From Roseburia_C sp900315735 (GTDB taxonomy: Bacteria > Bacillota > Clostridia > Lachnospirales > Lachnospiraceae), in the NCBI GenBank assembly GCA_052118425.1, contig JBQKHF010000001.1: a DNA stretch of 64,000 nt, one strand, 5' to 3'. The notes under the pieces were generated by a model, which worked only from the letters and a program-made list of their open reading frames with translations, did not search any database and was not told where the DNA came from. The translations under genes and the position numbers were made by a program. Below, one piece after another: positions 33,597 through 42,194 of this stretch (positions are counted from its first letter, which is position 1; every line of letters begins with the position of its first letter).

Positions 33597-36296
33597 ATGG
33601 CAGAACCAAGAGAATTGATTCTGAAGCTCGGTCAGAAGATTACAGACCGAATCGGAGTGAAAGTTACGGAAAATGACCCGGAATACTGGGGCTTGGCAAG
33701 TGTGGTGACGGATGAGATGGCAGAAGTTGCGCTGGCAATGAAAGTCAGAGTACCGGCTACCGCAGCAGAAGTAGCAAAGAAATGCAAGAAGAGTGTAGAA
33801 CGAACCGAAGAACTCTTAGAAGAAATGAGTGTCATCGGAGTTATTGAGTACAACTGGGAGAACGAAGACCATCACAAACAGTATGTACTTCCAATGTTCG
33901 TACCGGGATGTGCAGAATTCATGGTGATGAACAAAGAGCAGGTGGAAGAACATACCGAAATCGCAGATTTCTTTGAACAGATGGCAAGACTTCCACTGGA
34001 GAAAGTAACACCAATGGTTCCGCTGGGCGGAGCAGGAATCGGAATGCATGTTATTCCGGTAGAGAAAGCAATCCCGGCAAACCAGCAGTCAGCAAGCGTG
34101 GAGCATATTTCCCACTGGCTCAATAAATACGATAAATATGCAGTAGGAGCCTGTTCCTGCAGACGGCAGCAGCGAATCCGTGGAGAGGGAACCGGAGACT
34201 TAGAGGATGATTTATGTATCGGTGTCGGTGATATGGCTGATTATCTGGTAGAAACCGGCAAAGGCCGTTACATTGATTATGATGAAGTAATGGAGATTTT
34301 GCAGCGTGCAGAGGATAATGGCTATGTCCATCAGATAACAAACATTGATGGTGAAGATAAAATCTTTGCAATCTGTAACTGTGCGGTCGGTGTATGTAAT
34401 GCACTGCGTACATCCCAGCTTTTCAACACACCGAATATGTCACGCTCTGCATATCGTGCCAGCGTAGAGCCGGAGAAATGTGTAGCCTGCGGAAGATGTG
34501 TAGAGTACTGTCCGGCCGGAGCAGCAAAGCTTGGACAGAAATTATGTACCAAAGATGGCGGACATATTACTTATCCACAGCAGGAGCTTCCGGATACCAC
34601 CAAGTGGGGACCGGAGAAATGGAATCCGAATTACAGGGATGATAACCAGATTAACTGTTATGACACCGGTACCGCACCGTGTAAGACAGCATGTCCGGCA
34701 CATCTTCCGGTACAGGGATATATTAAAATGGCATCCCAGGGAAGATATCTGGATGCATTGAAGCTGATTAAGACAGAGAATCCATTCCCGGCAGTATGCG
34801 GAGCAATATGTAACCGCCGCTGCGAAGATGCATGTACAAGAGGAACCATCGACCAGGCAGTAGCCATCGACGAAATCAAGAAATTCATTGCGGAACAGGA
34901 GCTTCATGCAGAGAAGCGTTATATTCCGCCAATGTTAAATTATTCAGGAAAGCCTTTTGAGGAGAAGGTAGCAGTAATCGGAGCAGGGCCGGCAGGAATG
35001 TCAGCCGCATTCTATTTAAAGAAAATGGGTTACCCGGTTACTGTATTTGAAAAAGAAAAAAGACCGGGTGGTATGCTGATGAATGGTATTCCATCTTTCC
35101 GTCTGGAAAAAGATGTCATTAATGCAGAAATCGGTGTGCTGCGCGAGATGGGGGTAGAATTCAAGTGCGGCGTAGAAGTTGGCGAGGACATCACCATAGC
35201 ACAGCTGCGTGAACAGGGGTATAAAGCATTTTACATAGCAATTGGTGCACAGGGAGGACGTATGACCGGAGTACCGGGAGAAGATGCAGTAGGAGTAGAA
35301 ACCGGAGTAGACTTCTTACGTCGTGTCAACTTAAATGAAGAAGGCGTGAAGTTATCCGGCAAGACCGTAGTAATCGGTGGCGGAAATGTAGCAGTAGACG
35401 TTGCAAGAACCGCACTTCGTACCGGATCTTCTGATGTATCCATGTTCTGTCTGGAATCAAGAGACATTATGCCGGCAGCTGATGATGAAGTGGCAGAGGC
35501 AGAAGAAGAGGGCATTGCAGTAAACAATTCCTGGGGACCGAAGGAAATCCTTACCGAGAATGGCAAAGTGACCGCAGTGGTATTCAAGAAATGTATCTCT
35601 GTACTGGATGAGAATAAACGGTTTGCACCGAAATATGATGAAGAAGACCTGTTGACGGTTCCTTGTGACCAGGTATTATTATCCATCGGACAGTCAATCA
35701 AGTGGGGCGCTTTATTAGAAGGAACCAAAGTGGAATTTAATCCGAACGGAACCTTAAAGGCAGACCCGGTAACTTACCAGACTGCAGAGCCTGATATCTT
35801 TACCGGCGGAGATAACTATACCGGACCAAGATTTGCCATTGATGCCATTGCAGCAGGAAAAGAAGGCTGTGTATCCATTCACCGATTTGTCCATGAAGGA
35901 CAGAGTCTTACTTTGGGACGTAACAGAAGACAGTTCATTGAACTGGATAAAGACAATATTAAAGTTGAGACCTTTGACAATGCGAAACGACAGGTACCGG
36001 GACATAAGGATGGAGATGCCAAACATACCTTCCGTGATTTACGAAGCACCTTTACCGAGGAGCAGGTACAGAAGGAAGCAAACCGCTGCTTAGGCTGTGG
36101 TGCTACCGTCGTTGACCCGAATAAGTGTATCGGCTGCGGAATCTGTACAACGAAGTGTGAATTTGATGCCATCCATTTAAGCCGTGACCTGCCGGATGCA
36201 AGCCGTATGGTGAAATCAGAAGACAAGTTAAAGGCAATCTTCCCATATATGTTAAAGCGTGAGATTAAGATTAAATTCAAAGGCAAGAAGAAATAA
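33597..36296 (+). CDS. Large Fe-S flavoprotein, GltD/NfnB-like NAD(P)H oxidoreductase with ferredoxin domains
   Basis: An 899-residue cytoplasmic multidomain protein. Residues 1-130 look like a winged-helix-type region. Cys clusters at about 183-185, 262-267 and a 4Fe-4S motif CVACGRCVEYC (about 300-310) follow. A GltD-like N-terminal Fe-S region (CKTACPAHLPVQGY, CGAICNRRCEDAC) leads to two dinucleotide folds: GAGPAGMS for FAD and GGGNVAVD for NAD(P). The C-terminus has a last 4Fe-4S motif (CIGCGICTTKC). It should move electrons between NAD(P)H and a ferredoxin-type partner. First gene of an operon with hypA, a DUF5692 gene and hypB. The acceptor is unknown. Confidence 0.85.
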   Translation: MAEPRELILKLGQKITDRIGVKVTENDPEYWGLASVVTDEMAEVALAMKVRVPATAAEVAKKCKKSVERTEELLEEMSVIGVIEYNWENEDHHKQYVLPMFVPGCAEFMVMNKEQVEEHTEIADFFEQMARLPLEKVTPMVPLGGAGIGMHVIPVEKAIPANQQSASVEHISHWLNKYDKYAVGACSCRRQQRIRGEGTGDLEDDLCIGVGDMADYLVETGKGRYIDYDEVMEILQRAEDNGYVHQITNIDGEDKIFAICNCAVGVCNALRTSQLFNTPNMSRSAYRASVEPEKCVACGRCVEYCPAGAAKLGQKLCTKDGGHITYPQQELPDTTKWGPEKWNPNYRDDNQINCYDTGTAPCKTACPAHLPVQGYIKMASQGRYLDALKLIKTENPFPAVCGAICNRRCEDACTRGTIDQAVAIDEIKKFIAEQELHAEKRYIPPMLNYSGKPFEEKVAVIGAGPAGMSAAFYLKKMGYPVTVFEKEKRPGGMLMNGIPSFRLEKDVINAEIGVLREMGVEFKCGVEVGEDITIAQLREQGYKAFYIAIGAQGGRMTGVPGEDAVGVETGVDFLRRVNLNEEGVKLSGKTVVIGGGNVAVDVARTALRTGSSDVSMFCLESRDIMPAADDEVAEAEEEGIAVNNSWGPKEILTENGKVTAVVFKKCISVLDENKRFAPKYDEEDLLTVPCDQVLLSIGQSIKWGALLEGTKVEFNPNGTLKADPVTYQTAEPDIFTGGDNYTGPRFAIDAIAAGKEGCVSIHRFVHEGQSLTLGRNRRQFIELDKDNIKVETFDNAKRQVPGHKDGDAKHTFRDLRSTFTEEQVQKEANRCLGCGATVVDPNKCIGCGICTTKCEFDAIHLSRDLPDASRMVKSEDKLKAIFPYMLKREIKIKFKGKKK

Positions 36297-36314
36297 AAAG
36301 CAGGATGTGAGCGT

Positions 36315-36659
36315 ATGCATGAACTGGGAATTATCATTCATATTTCTAAAACCTTAAAAGAAGTAGCAGAAGAAAATGAAGTAACGAAGATAGGTTCTGT
36401 TACTCTGGAAATTGGAGAAGTCAGTGGAATTGTCCCGGAATACCTTTTAGACTGCTGGGACTATTACCGGAAGAAATCAGATTTGTTATCGGAATCGGAA
36501 TTGCGTATTGAGACGCTTCCGGCGGTAACCATGTGTGAGAATTGTAAAAAGACTTATCCAACTGTCCAATTCGGCAGACAATGTCCGTACTGTAAGAGTG
36601 ACGATACGTATCTGCTGACGGGAAATGAATGCAGTATCAAAGAAATGGAGGCCTGCTGA
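36315..36659 (+). CDS. hypA: Hydrogenase/nickel maturation protein HypA
   Basis: A 114-residue metallochaperone. It begins MHELG, where His2 and the N-terminal amine bind nickel, and has the zinc-binding CxxC pair CENC..CPYC (about 73-94). HypA passes nickel to [NiFe] hydrogenase, and in some species to urease. It lies 18 bp after the flavoprotein gene. No hydrogenase or urease structural gene is in the window, so the nickel target is elsewhere or is something new. Confidence 0.92.
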   Translation: MHELGIIIHISKTLKEVAEENEVTKIGSVTLEIGEVSGIVPEYLLDCWDYYRKKSDLLSESELRIETLPAVTMCENCKKTYPTVQFGRQCPYCKSDDTYLLTGNECSIKEMEAC

Positions 36660-36705
36660 GGCAGGCTTTCCGATAAATTATTTACCAAAGAAAGAAGGGG
36701 TTAAA

Positions 36706-37755
36706 ATGTTGTTTCATGTTTATGGAGGAAATGCAGTATATCAATGGATTGCCATGCTGGCAGTCTTAGCCGGACTTATTTTATTAAATGAGTTCGCAAG
36801 AAGAACCAAGTTCGGTGGACTTATGATGTTTGGAATCATTCCACTGGCACTTACTGTTTACTTTATTGTAATTGCAGTATGCGCAGGACAGGGCGTAGAA
36901 TGGGCAGTAAATAACCAGACACATCTTTATATGAATGGCTGGTTCCATTATGCAAAACTGTATGCAGCACTTGCCGGATGTATCGGCTTTATGATGATTA
37001 AGTATGAATGGGGCATTGGAAAGAAACAGTGGTTCCGGGCATTCCCATTTGTAATCGTAGCAATTAATATTTTAATTGCAGTAGCCAGTGATTTCGAATC
37101 AGCAATCAACGGCTGGTATTCCTGGTGGTTATCCTCAGAGGATGTATGGCTCTATGGTGGCTGGCACAACGTAATGAACGGAATTGCAGGAATCTTAAAT
37201 ATCCTTTGTATGACAGGCTGGTGGAAAGTATATTCCTCCAAGGACAAGAAGGATATGATCTGGCCGGATATGATCTGGGTTTATATCGTAGTATATGATA
37301 TCTGGAACTTCGCTTATACTTACAACTGTCTGCCAACTCATTCCTGGTTCTGTGGTGTAGCACTGCTTTTAGCACCTACCATTGCAGCATTAATCTGGAA
37401 CAAGGGTGGCTGGATTATGAACCGTGCGAATACGCTGGCAATCTGGTGTATGTTTGCTCAGATTTTCCCACTGTTCCAGGAGACTACCGCCGATGGAACA
37501 ACCTATTATCCATGGGCAACCATTTCCAAACAGTATGCAGACGGAACTGTAAATGGCATTGTAGCAGGAACTTCTAATAATGCAGACCCAACCGCAATGA
37601 CCATCGTCAGCGCACTGGCACTGATTGTAAATGCAATTGCATTAGGATATATCATTTACAAATCTGTAAAGAATAAGAAGAATCCGTATACTAACGAAGT
37701 ATTTACAGACTTCAAGTATTACAAGGATGCACTGGCAAGAGCAGATGTGAAATAA
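36706..37755 (+). CDS. DUF5692-type polytopic membrane protein
   Basis: A 349-residue protein with about nine hydrophobic segments and many Trp and Tyr residues (NGWYSWWLSSEDVWLYGGWHNVMNG; WPDMIWVYIVVYDIWNFAYTYNCLPTHSW). No function is established for the family. It sits between hypA and hypB in one operon, behind AAGAAGGGG, and is separated from them by 46 and 21 bp. A nickel transporter or a membrane electron-transfer partner of the flavoprotein are possible; neither is shown by motifs. The family name is from memory. Confidence 0.8.
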   Translation: MLFHVYGGNAVYQWIAMLAVLAGLILLNEFARRTKFGGLMMFGIIPLALTVYFIVIAVCAGQGVEWAVNNQTHLYMNGWFHYAKLYAALAGCIGFMMIKYEWGIGKKQWFRAFPFVIVAINILIAVASDFESAINGWYSWWLSSEDVWLYGGWHNVMNGIAGILNILCMTGWWKVYSSKDKKDMIWPDMIWVYIVVYDIWNFAYTYNCLPTHSWFCGVALLLAPTIAALIWNKGGWIMNRANTLAIWCMFAQIFPLFQETTADGTTYYPWATISKQYADGTVNGIVAGTSNNADPTAMTIVSALALIVNAIALGYIIYKSVKNKKNPYTNEVFTDFKYYKDALARADVK

Positions 37756-37776
37756 GACATAATTGAGGAACTGGAA

Positions 37777-38439
37777 ATGAAAGTAATTGAAGTAAAAAGA
37801 AGTATATTTGAAAATAATGACAAGGATGCTGCCAGTTTAAGAGAGCAGTTAAAAGGAGAGAAAACCTTTCTCTTAAATCTGATGTCCTCACCGGGAAGCG
37901 GCAAGACCTCTACGCTGGTGCCAACAGTCAATGAACTGTTAAAGGACTACCGGGTAGGTGTCATGGAAGCAGACATTGATTCCGATGTAGATGCATGGAC
38001 GATTGCTGATAAGACCAAGGCAAAGGTTGTGCAGCTTCATACCGGTGGCATGTGCCATCTGGATGCAGATATGACCAGACAGGGCTTGAAGGAACTTGGC
38101 ACCGAGGATGTAGACATTGCTATTCTTGAAAATGTAGGAAACCTTGTCTGCCCGGCAGAATTTGATACCGGAGCAGTGAAGAATGCAATGATTTTGTCCG
38201 TACCGGAAGGACACGACAAGCCATTGAAATATCCATTAATCTTTACCGTATGTGATGCCCTTATCATCAACAAGATTGACGTATTGCCATATTTTGATTT
38301 TGATATGGACAAGGTAAAGGAGTACGCATGGAAACGGAATCCGAATCTTAAAATATTTCCAATCTCCGCAAAGACCGGAGAAGGAATGGAAGAGTGGTAC
38401 TCCTGGCTGAAAGAAGAAGCAGATAAATGGATAAAATAA
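37777..38439 (+). CDS. hypB: Hydrogenase/nickel maturation GTPase HypB
   Basis: A 220-residue SIMIBI GTPase. The P-loop is SSPGSGKTS (about 37-45), switch segments include EADIDSDVDAW and ENVGNLVCPAEFD, and the base-recognition motif is NKIDVLP. The N-terminal metal-storage region (His-rich or CxxCGC) found in some HypB proteins is missing, so this is the short form. It inserts nickel together with HypA using GTP. Last gene of the operon. Confidence 0.93.
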   Translation: MKVIEVKRSIFENNDKDAASLREQLKGEKTFLLNLMSSPGSGKTSTLVPTVNELLKDYRVGVMEADIDSDVDAWTIADKTKAKVVQLHTGGMCHLDADMTRQGLKELGTEDVDIAILENVGNLVCPAEFDTGAVKNAMILSVPEGHDKPLKYPLIFTVCDALIINKIDVLPYFDFDMDKVKEYAWKRNPNLKIFPISAKTGEGMEEWYSWLKEEADKWIK

Positions 38440-38528
38440 AGCATCCTTTTGGGTGAGAAAACAGCCGGAAATATCGCAAAAAATCTAACAAAAGAACTGA
38501 AAAGTAATTAATTGATTAAAAAATGCCC

Positions 38529-38557
38529 TTGCAATAGGGATGAAAAAGTGCTATAGT
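38529..38557 (+). promoter_or_regulatory. Sigma-A promoter of amtB-glnK
   Basis: TTGCAA (38529-38534), 17-bp spacer, TATAGT (38552-38557). Transcription would begin about 38564, less than 10 nt before a terminator hairpin. Confidence 0.65.
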
Positions 38558-38572
38558 CCTAGCTGTAGGCGA

Positions 38573-38614
38573 AGATGTCAAAAACACGAAAACGTGTTTT
38601 TGGCATCTTTTTTT
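38573..38614 (+). terminator. Terminator hairpin in the amtB leader (possible attenuator)
   Basis: AGATGTCAAAAACACG pairs with CGTGTTTTTGGCATCT (one mismatch) around AAAA, followed by seven T. It lies between the predicted amtB promoter and the amtB start, so it may act as an attenuator; it could also end hypB read-through. Confidence 0.8.
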
Positions 38615-38647
38615 ATGCGAGTAGCGAGAAAAGAAGGAGGATTAGAT

Positions 38648-39889
38648 ATGAATACTGGAGACACAGCTTTTATGCTGATTGCAACAACACTTGTGTTTTT
38701 TATGACACCGGGACTTGCATTTTTCTATGGAGGTCTTGTACGGAGAAAGAATGTATGTAACACGATGATGGCATGTGTGGCAATTATGGGATTGTCGGTT
38801 GTGCTTTGGACATTGTTTGGTTATTCTCTTGCCTTTGGAGGAAACCACGGAGGAATTATCGGAGATTTCCGTTGGATAGCCTTAAATGGTGTAGGCTGGG
38901 AGGCAGGACCTTATGCAGATACCATTCCACATCTTGTATTCTGCGCATTCCAGATGATGTTTGCTATGATTACACCGGCACTGATTACCGGTTCCTTGGT
39001 AGGAAGAATGAAGTTTAAAGCACTGTTTCTCTTTGTAGCATTGTGGTCCTTTGTTGTATATTATCCACTGGCACATATGGTCTGGGGAGAAGGTGGACTT
39101 TTAGCAGCCATTGGCTCTGTTGATTTCGCCGGAGGAGATGTGGTACATATCAGTTCCGGAATCAGCGCACTGGTTCTTGCAATGATACTTGGAAGAAGAC
39201 GAGGCTATGAACAGGTGACTTACCGGATTCACAATATTCCGTTTGTTGTATTGGGAGCATCCCTTTTATGGTTTGGCTGGTTCGGCTTCAATGCAGGAAG
39301 TGCACTGGCAGCTGACGGACTGGCAGCACATGCCTTTATGACATCTGCAATTTCTGCAGCATCAGCTTTATTATCCTGGATGTTTATAGACGTTATGAAA
39401 GAAGGAAAGCCAACTCTGGTAGGTGCATCCACCGGACTTGTAGTAGGACTTGTGGCAATTACACCGGGGGCAGGATTTGTTCCAATCTGGTCAGCATTTA
39501 TTATCGGAGCTTTGGTCAGCCCGATTTGTTACTTCGGAGTTGCACTTATTAAGAAGAAACTGAAAATCGATGATGCACTGGATGCTTTCGGATGCCATGG
39601 AATTGGCGGTATCTGGGGCGGAATTGCTACCGGAATTTTTGCACAGAAATCCATTAACAGTACTGCAAAATGGGATGGACTGGTATTTGGAGATTACCGT
39701 CTTTTCTTAGCACAGATTGAAGGAATATTAATTACGATTGTAATTGCAGTAGTTGGTACTTTGCTTTGTGTAGCAGTGGTAAGAATCTTTACACCGCTTC
39801 GTGTAAGTTTAAAAGAAGAACAGCTTGGACTGGATGTAACCCAGCATGGCGAAAATGCTTACCCAAGCTTCAATGGATTAGACCAGTAG
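38648..39889 (+). CDS. amtB: Ammonium transporter AmtB
   Basis: A 413-residue ammonium channel with eleven membrane segments. Family marks are FFMTPGLAFFYGGLVRRKNV, the pore region with the twin histidines (SFVVYYPLAHMVWGEGG and DAFGCHGIGGIWGG) and DVVHISSGISALVLA. ATG 38648 follows AAGGAGGATT. It is co-transcribed with glnK 23 bp downstream, the classic arrangement in which GlnK plugs the channel when nitrogen is plentiful. Confidence 0.96.
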   Translation: MNTGDTAFMLIATTLVFFMTPGLAFFYGGLVRRKNVCNTMMACVAIMGLSVVLWTLFGYSLAFGGNHGGIIGDFRWIALNGVGWEAGPYADTIPHLVFCAFQMMFAMITPALITGSLVGRMKFKALFLFVALWSFVVYYPLAHMVWGEGGLLAAIGSVDFAGGDVVHISSGISALVLAMILGRRRGYEQVTYRIHNIPFVVLGASLLWFGWFGFNAGSALAADGLAAHAFMTSAISAASALLSWMFIDVMKEGKPTLVGASTGLVVGLVAITPGAGFVPIWSAFIIGALVSPICYFGVALIKKKLKIDDALDAFGCHGIGGIWGGIATGIFAQKSINSTAKWDGLVFGDYRLFLAQIEGILITIVIAVVGTLLCVAVVRIFTPLRVSLKEEQLGLDVTQHGENAYPSFNGLDQ

Positions 39890-39912
39890 GATAGAAAAGG
39901 AGATAATCAGAT

Positions 39913-40269
39913 ATGATGATTAAAATAGATGCAATTGTGCGGGAAGAAAAATTCGAGGATGTAAAAGCAGCATTAAATGCCATCGGAGTCAACGGTATTA
40001 CGGTATCACAGGTTATGGGCTGCGGTGTGCAGAGAGGATATAAAGAAATTGTCCGAGGCATGGAAGTGGCAGTGCAGATGCTTCCGAAAATTAAATTTGA
40101 AATTGTGGTATCTTCCGAAGAATGGGAACAAAAGACCATCGAAGCTATTCAGAAGGCAGCTTTTACCGGAGAAGTCGGCGATGGCAAAATCTTCAGCTAT
40201 GAGATTCGTTCCGCCCAGAAAATCCGTACCGGCGAGACGGGCTATGATGCATTACAGAGCAACGATTAA
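39913..40269 (+). CDS. glnK: PII nitrogen-regulatory protein (GlnK/GlnB family)
   Basis: A 118-residue PII protein. The core matches (IKIDAIVREEKFEDVKAAL, MLPKIKFEIVV, GDGKIFSYEI, KIRTGE). The T-loop (GCGVQRGYKEIVRGMEVAV) has Val where E. coli PII has the uridylylated Tyr51, and also lacks Tyr46, so control by uridylylation is not possible. It should bind ATP/ADP and 2-oxoglutarate and dock on AmtB. Start follows AAAGGAGAT; ATG 39916 is an equal alternative. Confidence 0.94.
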   Translation: MMIKIDAIVREEKFEDVKAALNAIGVNGITVSQVMGCGVQRGYKEIVRGMEVAVQMLPKIKFEIVVSSEEWEQKTIEAIQKAAFTGEVGDGKIFSYEIRSAQKIRTGETGYDALQSND

Positions 40270-40383
40270 AGGAAGAATAGATTAAAAAAGTAATACAAAA
40301 TTGATTAAATTTAGACCTTGACATTAAATTTAAAAGGGAGTAAAAACAATAATTAAATAATTCATATGAGGAGGAATTTGAAA

Positions 40384-42081
40384 ATGAATGGTTTAGTTAT
40401 TGTATTAATAGCCATCGTATTATTAGCTGCCGGCTATTTACTTTATGGACGCTGGCTGGCTAAGAAATGGGGAATCGACCCGAAAGCTGAGACCCCTGCA
40501 GTAAAATATGAAGACGGAGAGGACTTTGTTTCATCATCCAAATTTACCGTATTCTCACATCAGTTCTCATCTATTGCTGGTGCAGGCCCTGTAACGGGAC
40601 CAATCCTTGCCAGTGTATTCGGATGGGTACCTGTATTCTTATGGATAGTAGTTGGTGGATTGTTCTTCGGAGCAGTACAGGACTTCGGTGCTCTGTACGC
40701 ATCAGTTAAGAACGAAGGAAAATCCATGGGTATGATTATTGAAAAGTACATCGGTAAGATGGGAAGAAAACTTTTCATGTTATTCTGCTGGTTATTTACC
40801 CTTTTGGTAATCGCAGCATTTACAGATATGGTTGCTGGAACTTTCAATGCATATCCGGCAGGTGATGGTAATGCTGTATATGCCAACGGTGCAGCAGCAA
40901 CCGTTTCCATGTTATTTATCGGGGTTGCAGTTATCCTTGGTATTATCTTAAAGAAAGCACCAAAGATGAACGAAATTGTAAAAGGTATCGTTGCAATCGC
41001 ATTAATCGTAGTAATGTTTGCAGTAGGTATGAAACTTCCTATCTATACCAATAAGACCATGTGGATCTACATTATCATGATTTACTTATTCTTAGCATCT
41101 GTACTTCCAATGTGGCTTTTGATGCAGCCAAGAGATTATATGACAACATTTATGCTTCTTGGTATGATTATCGGCGCAGTTGTTGGTGTTGTAGTTGCAC
41201 ATCCTGCAATGCAGTTAAATGCATTTAACGGATTCGTTTTAACCGGAGCAGACGGAAGCAAATCTTATCTGTTCCCAACCTTATTTGTAACCATTGCCTG
41301 CGGTGCTGTTTCCGGATTCCACAGTCTGGTATCTTCTGAGACATCATCTAAGACCATCCGCAATGAAAAAGATATGCCTATGGTTGGTTATGGCGCAATG
41401 GTAGTAGAGTCATTACTTGGAATTATCGTATTGGTCGTTGTTGGTGCAGTAGCTGTAAATGGTACAAAACCAGATGGAACACCATTTGCAATCTTCTCGT
41501 CCGGTGTTGCCGGCTTCCTTGAGATGTTAGGTGTACCAAACGATGTAGCAACTGTATTTATGACCATGTGTGTATCTGCATTAGCACTTACTTCACTGGA
41601 TTCTGTAGCACGTATCGGAAGAATGTCCTTCCAGGAATTATTCTATGAAGATACAACAGACCCTGCAAAAATGGGTGGTGTCCGCAAAGTATTAACCAAT
41701 AAATATTTTGCAACAATCGTAACCTTATTCTTTGGATACTTATTAACACTGGGCGGATACAACAATGTATGGCCGCTGTTTGGTTCCGCAAACCAGTTGC
41801 TTGCAGCACTTGTTCTGATTGCACTGGCTGTATTCTTAAAGACTACCGGACGTACCGGCTGGACACTGTATGCACCAATGGTAATCATGTTGGCAGTAAC
41901 CTTTACCGCACTGGTTCAGAAATTCATTGCACTGGTAAGCAATGTAATGAACGGAACCGCAGTATTCTTGGTAGATGGTTTACAGCTTATCGTTGCAGTT
42001 CTTCTGATGGTATTAGGTGTTATGGTAGCAGCAAGCTGCTTTACCAAACTGTTTAAGACCAAGAAACAGGAAGAAGCATAA
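40384..42081 (+). CDS. cstA: CstA-family carbon starvation transporter
   Basis: A 565-residue protein with about 15 hydrophobic segments and CstA signatures (FSHQFSSIAGAGPVTGPILA, GAVQDFGALYAS, GFHSLVSSETSSKTI, LTSLDSVARIGRMSFQE). CstA relatives take up pyruvate or peptides when carbon is short. The Clostridial form is shorter than the E. coli proteins. ATG 40384 follows ATGAGGAGG. A possible promoter TTGACA (40318-40323), 17 bp, TAAAAA (40341-40346) lies upstream. Confidence 0.93.
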   Translation: MNGLVIVLIAIVLLAAGYLLYGRWLAKKWGIDPKAETPAVKYEDGEDFVSSSKFTVFSHQFSSIAGAGPVTGPILASVFGWVPVFLWIVVGGLFFGAVQDFGALYASVKNEGKSMGMIIEKYIGKMGRKLFMLFCWLFTLLVIAAFTDMVAGTFNAYPAGDGNAVYANGAAATVSMLFIGVAVILGIILKKAPKMNEIVKGIVAIALIVVMFAVGMKLPIYTNKTMWIYIIMIYLFLASVLPMWLLMQPRDYMTTFMLLGMIIGAVVGVVVAHPAMQLNAFNGFVLTGADGSKSYLFPTLFVTIACGAVSGFHSLVSSETSSKTIRNEKDMPMVGYGAMVVESLLGIIVLVVVGAVAVNGTKPDGTPFAIFSSGVAGFLEMLGVPNDVATVFMTMCVSALALTSLDSVARIGRMSFQELFYEDTTDPAKMGGVRKVLTNKYFATIVTLFFGYLLTLGGYNNVWPLFGSANQLLAALVLIALAVFLKTTGRTGWTLYAPMVIMLAVTFTALVQKFIALVSNVMNGTAVFLVDGLQLIVAVLLMVLGVMVAASCFTKLFKTKKQEEA

Positions 42082-42194
42082 ATTGAATAGAAATTAAATC
42101 GAAATTTTTAAATGGAAATTACATTTACTTCTTTTCAAATGGGGAAAAATAAGATACAATCTTGAGTTATGAGATAGTAAAGGAGCAAATGACG

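Noticed and set aside
33597..36296. Glutamate synthase small subunit
   Set aside because: The central part is GltD-like, but the protein has extra N- and C-terminal Fe-S domains and no glutamate synthase large subunit is adjacent.
42082..42194. Lysine riboswitch before lysC
   Set aside because: The gap is only about 110 bp and has none of the five-helix junction sequence or a terminator.
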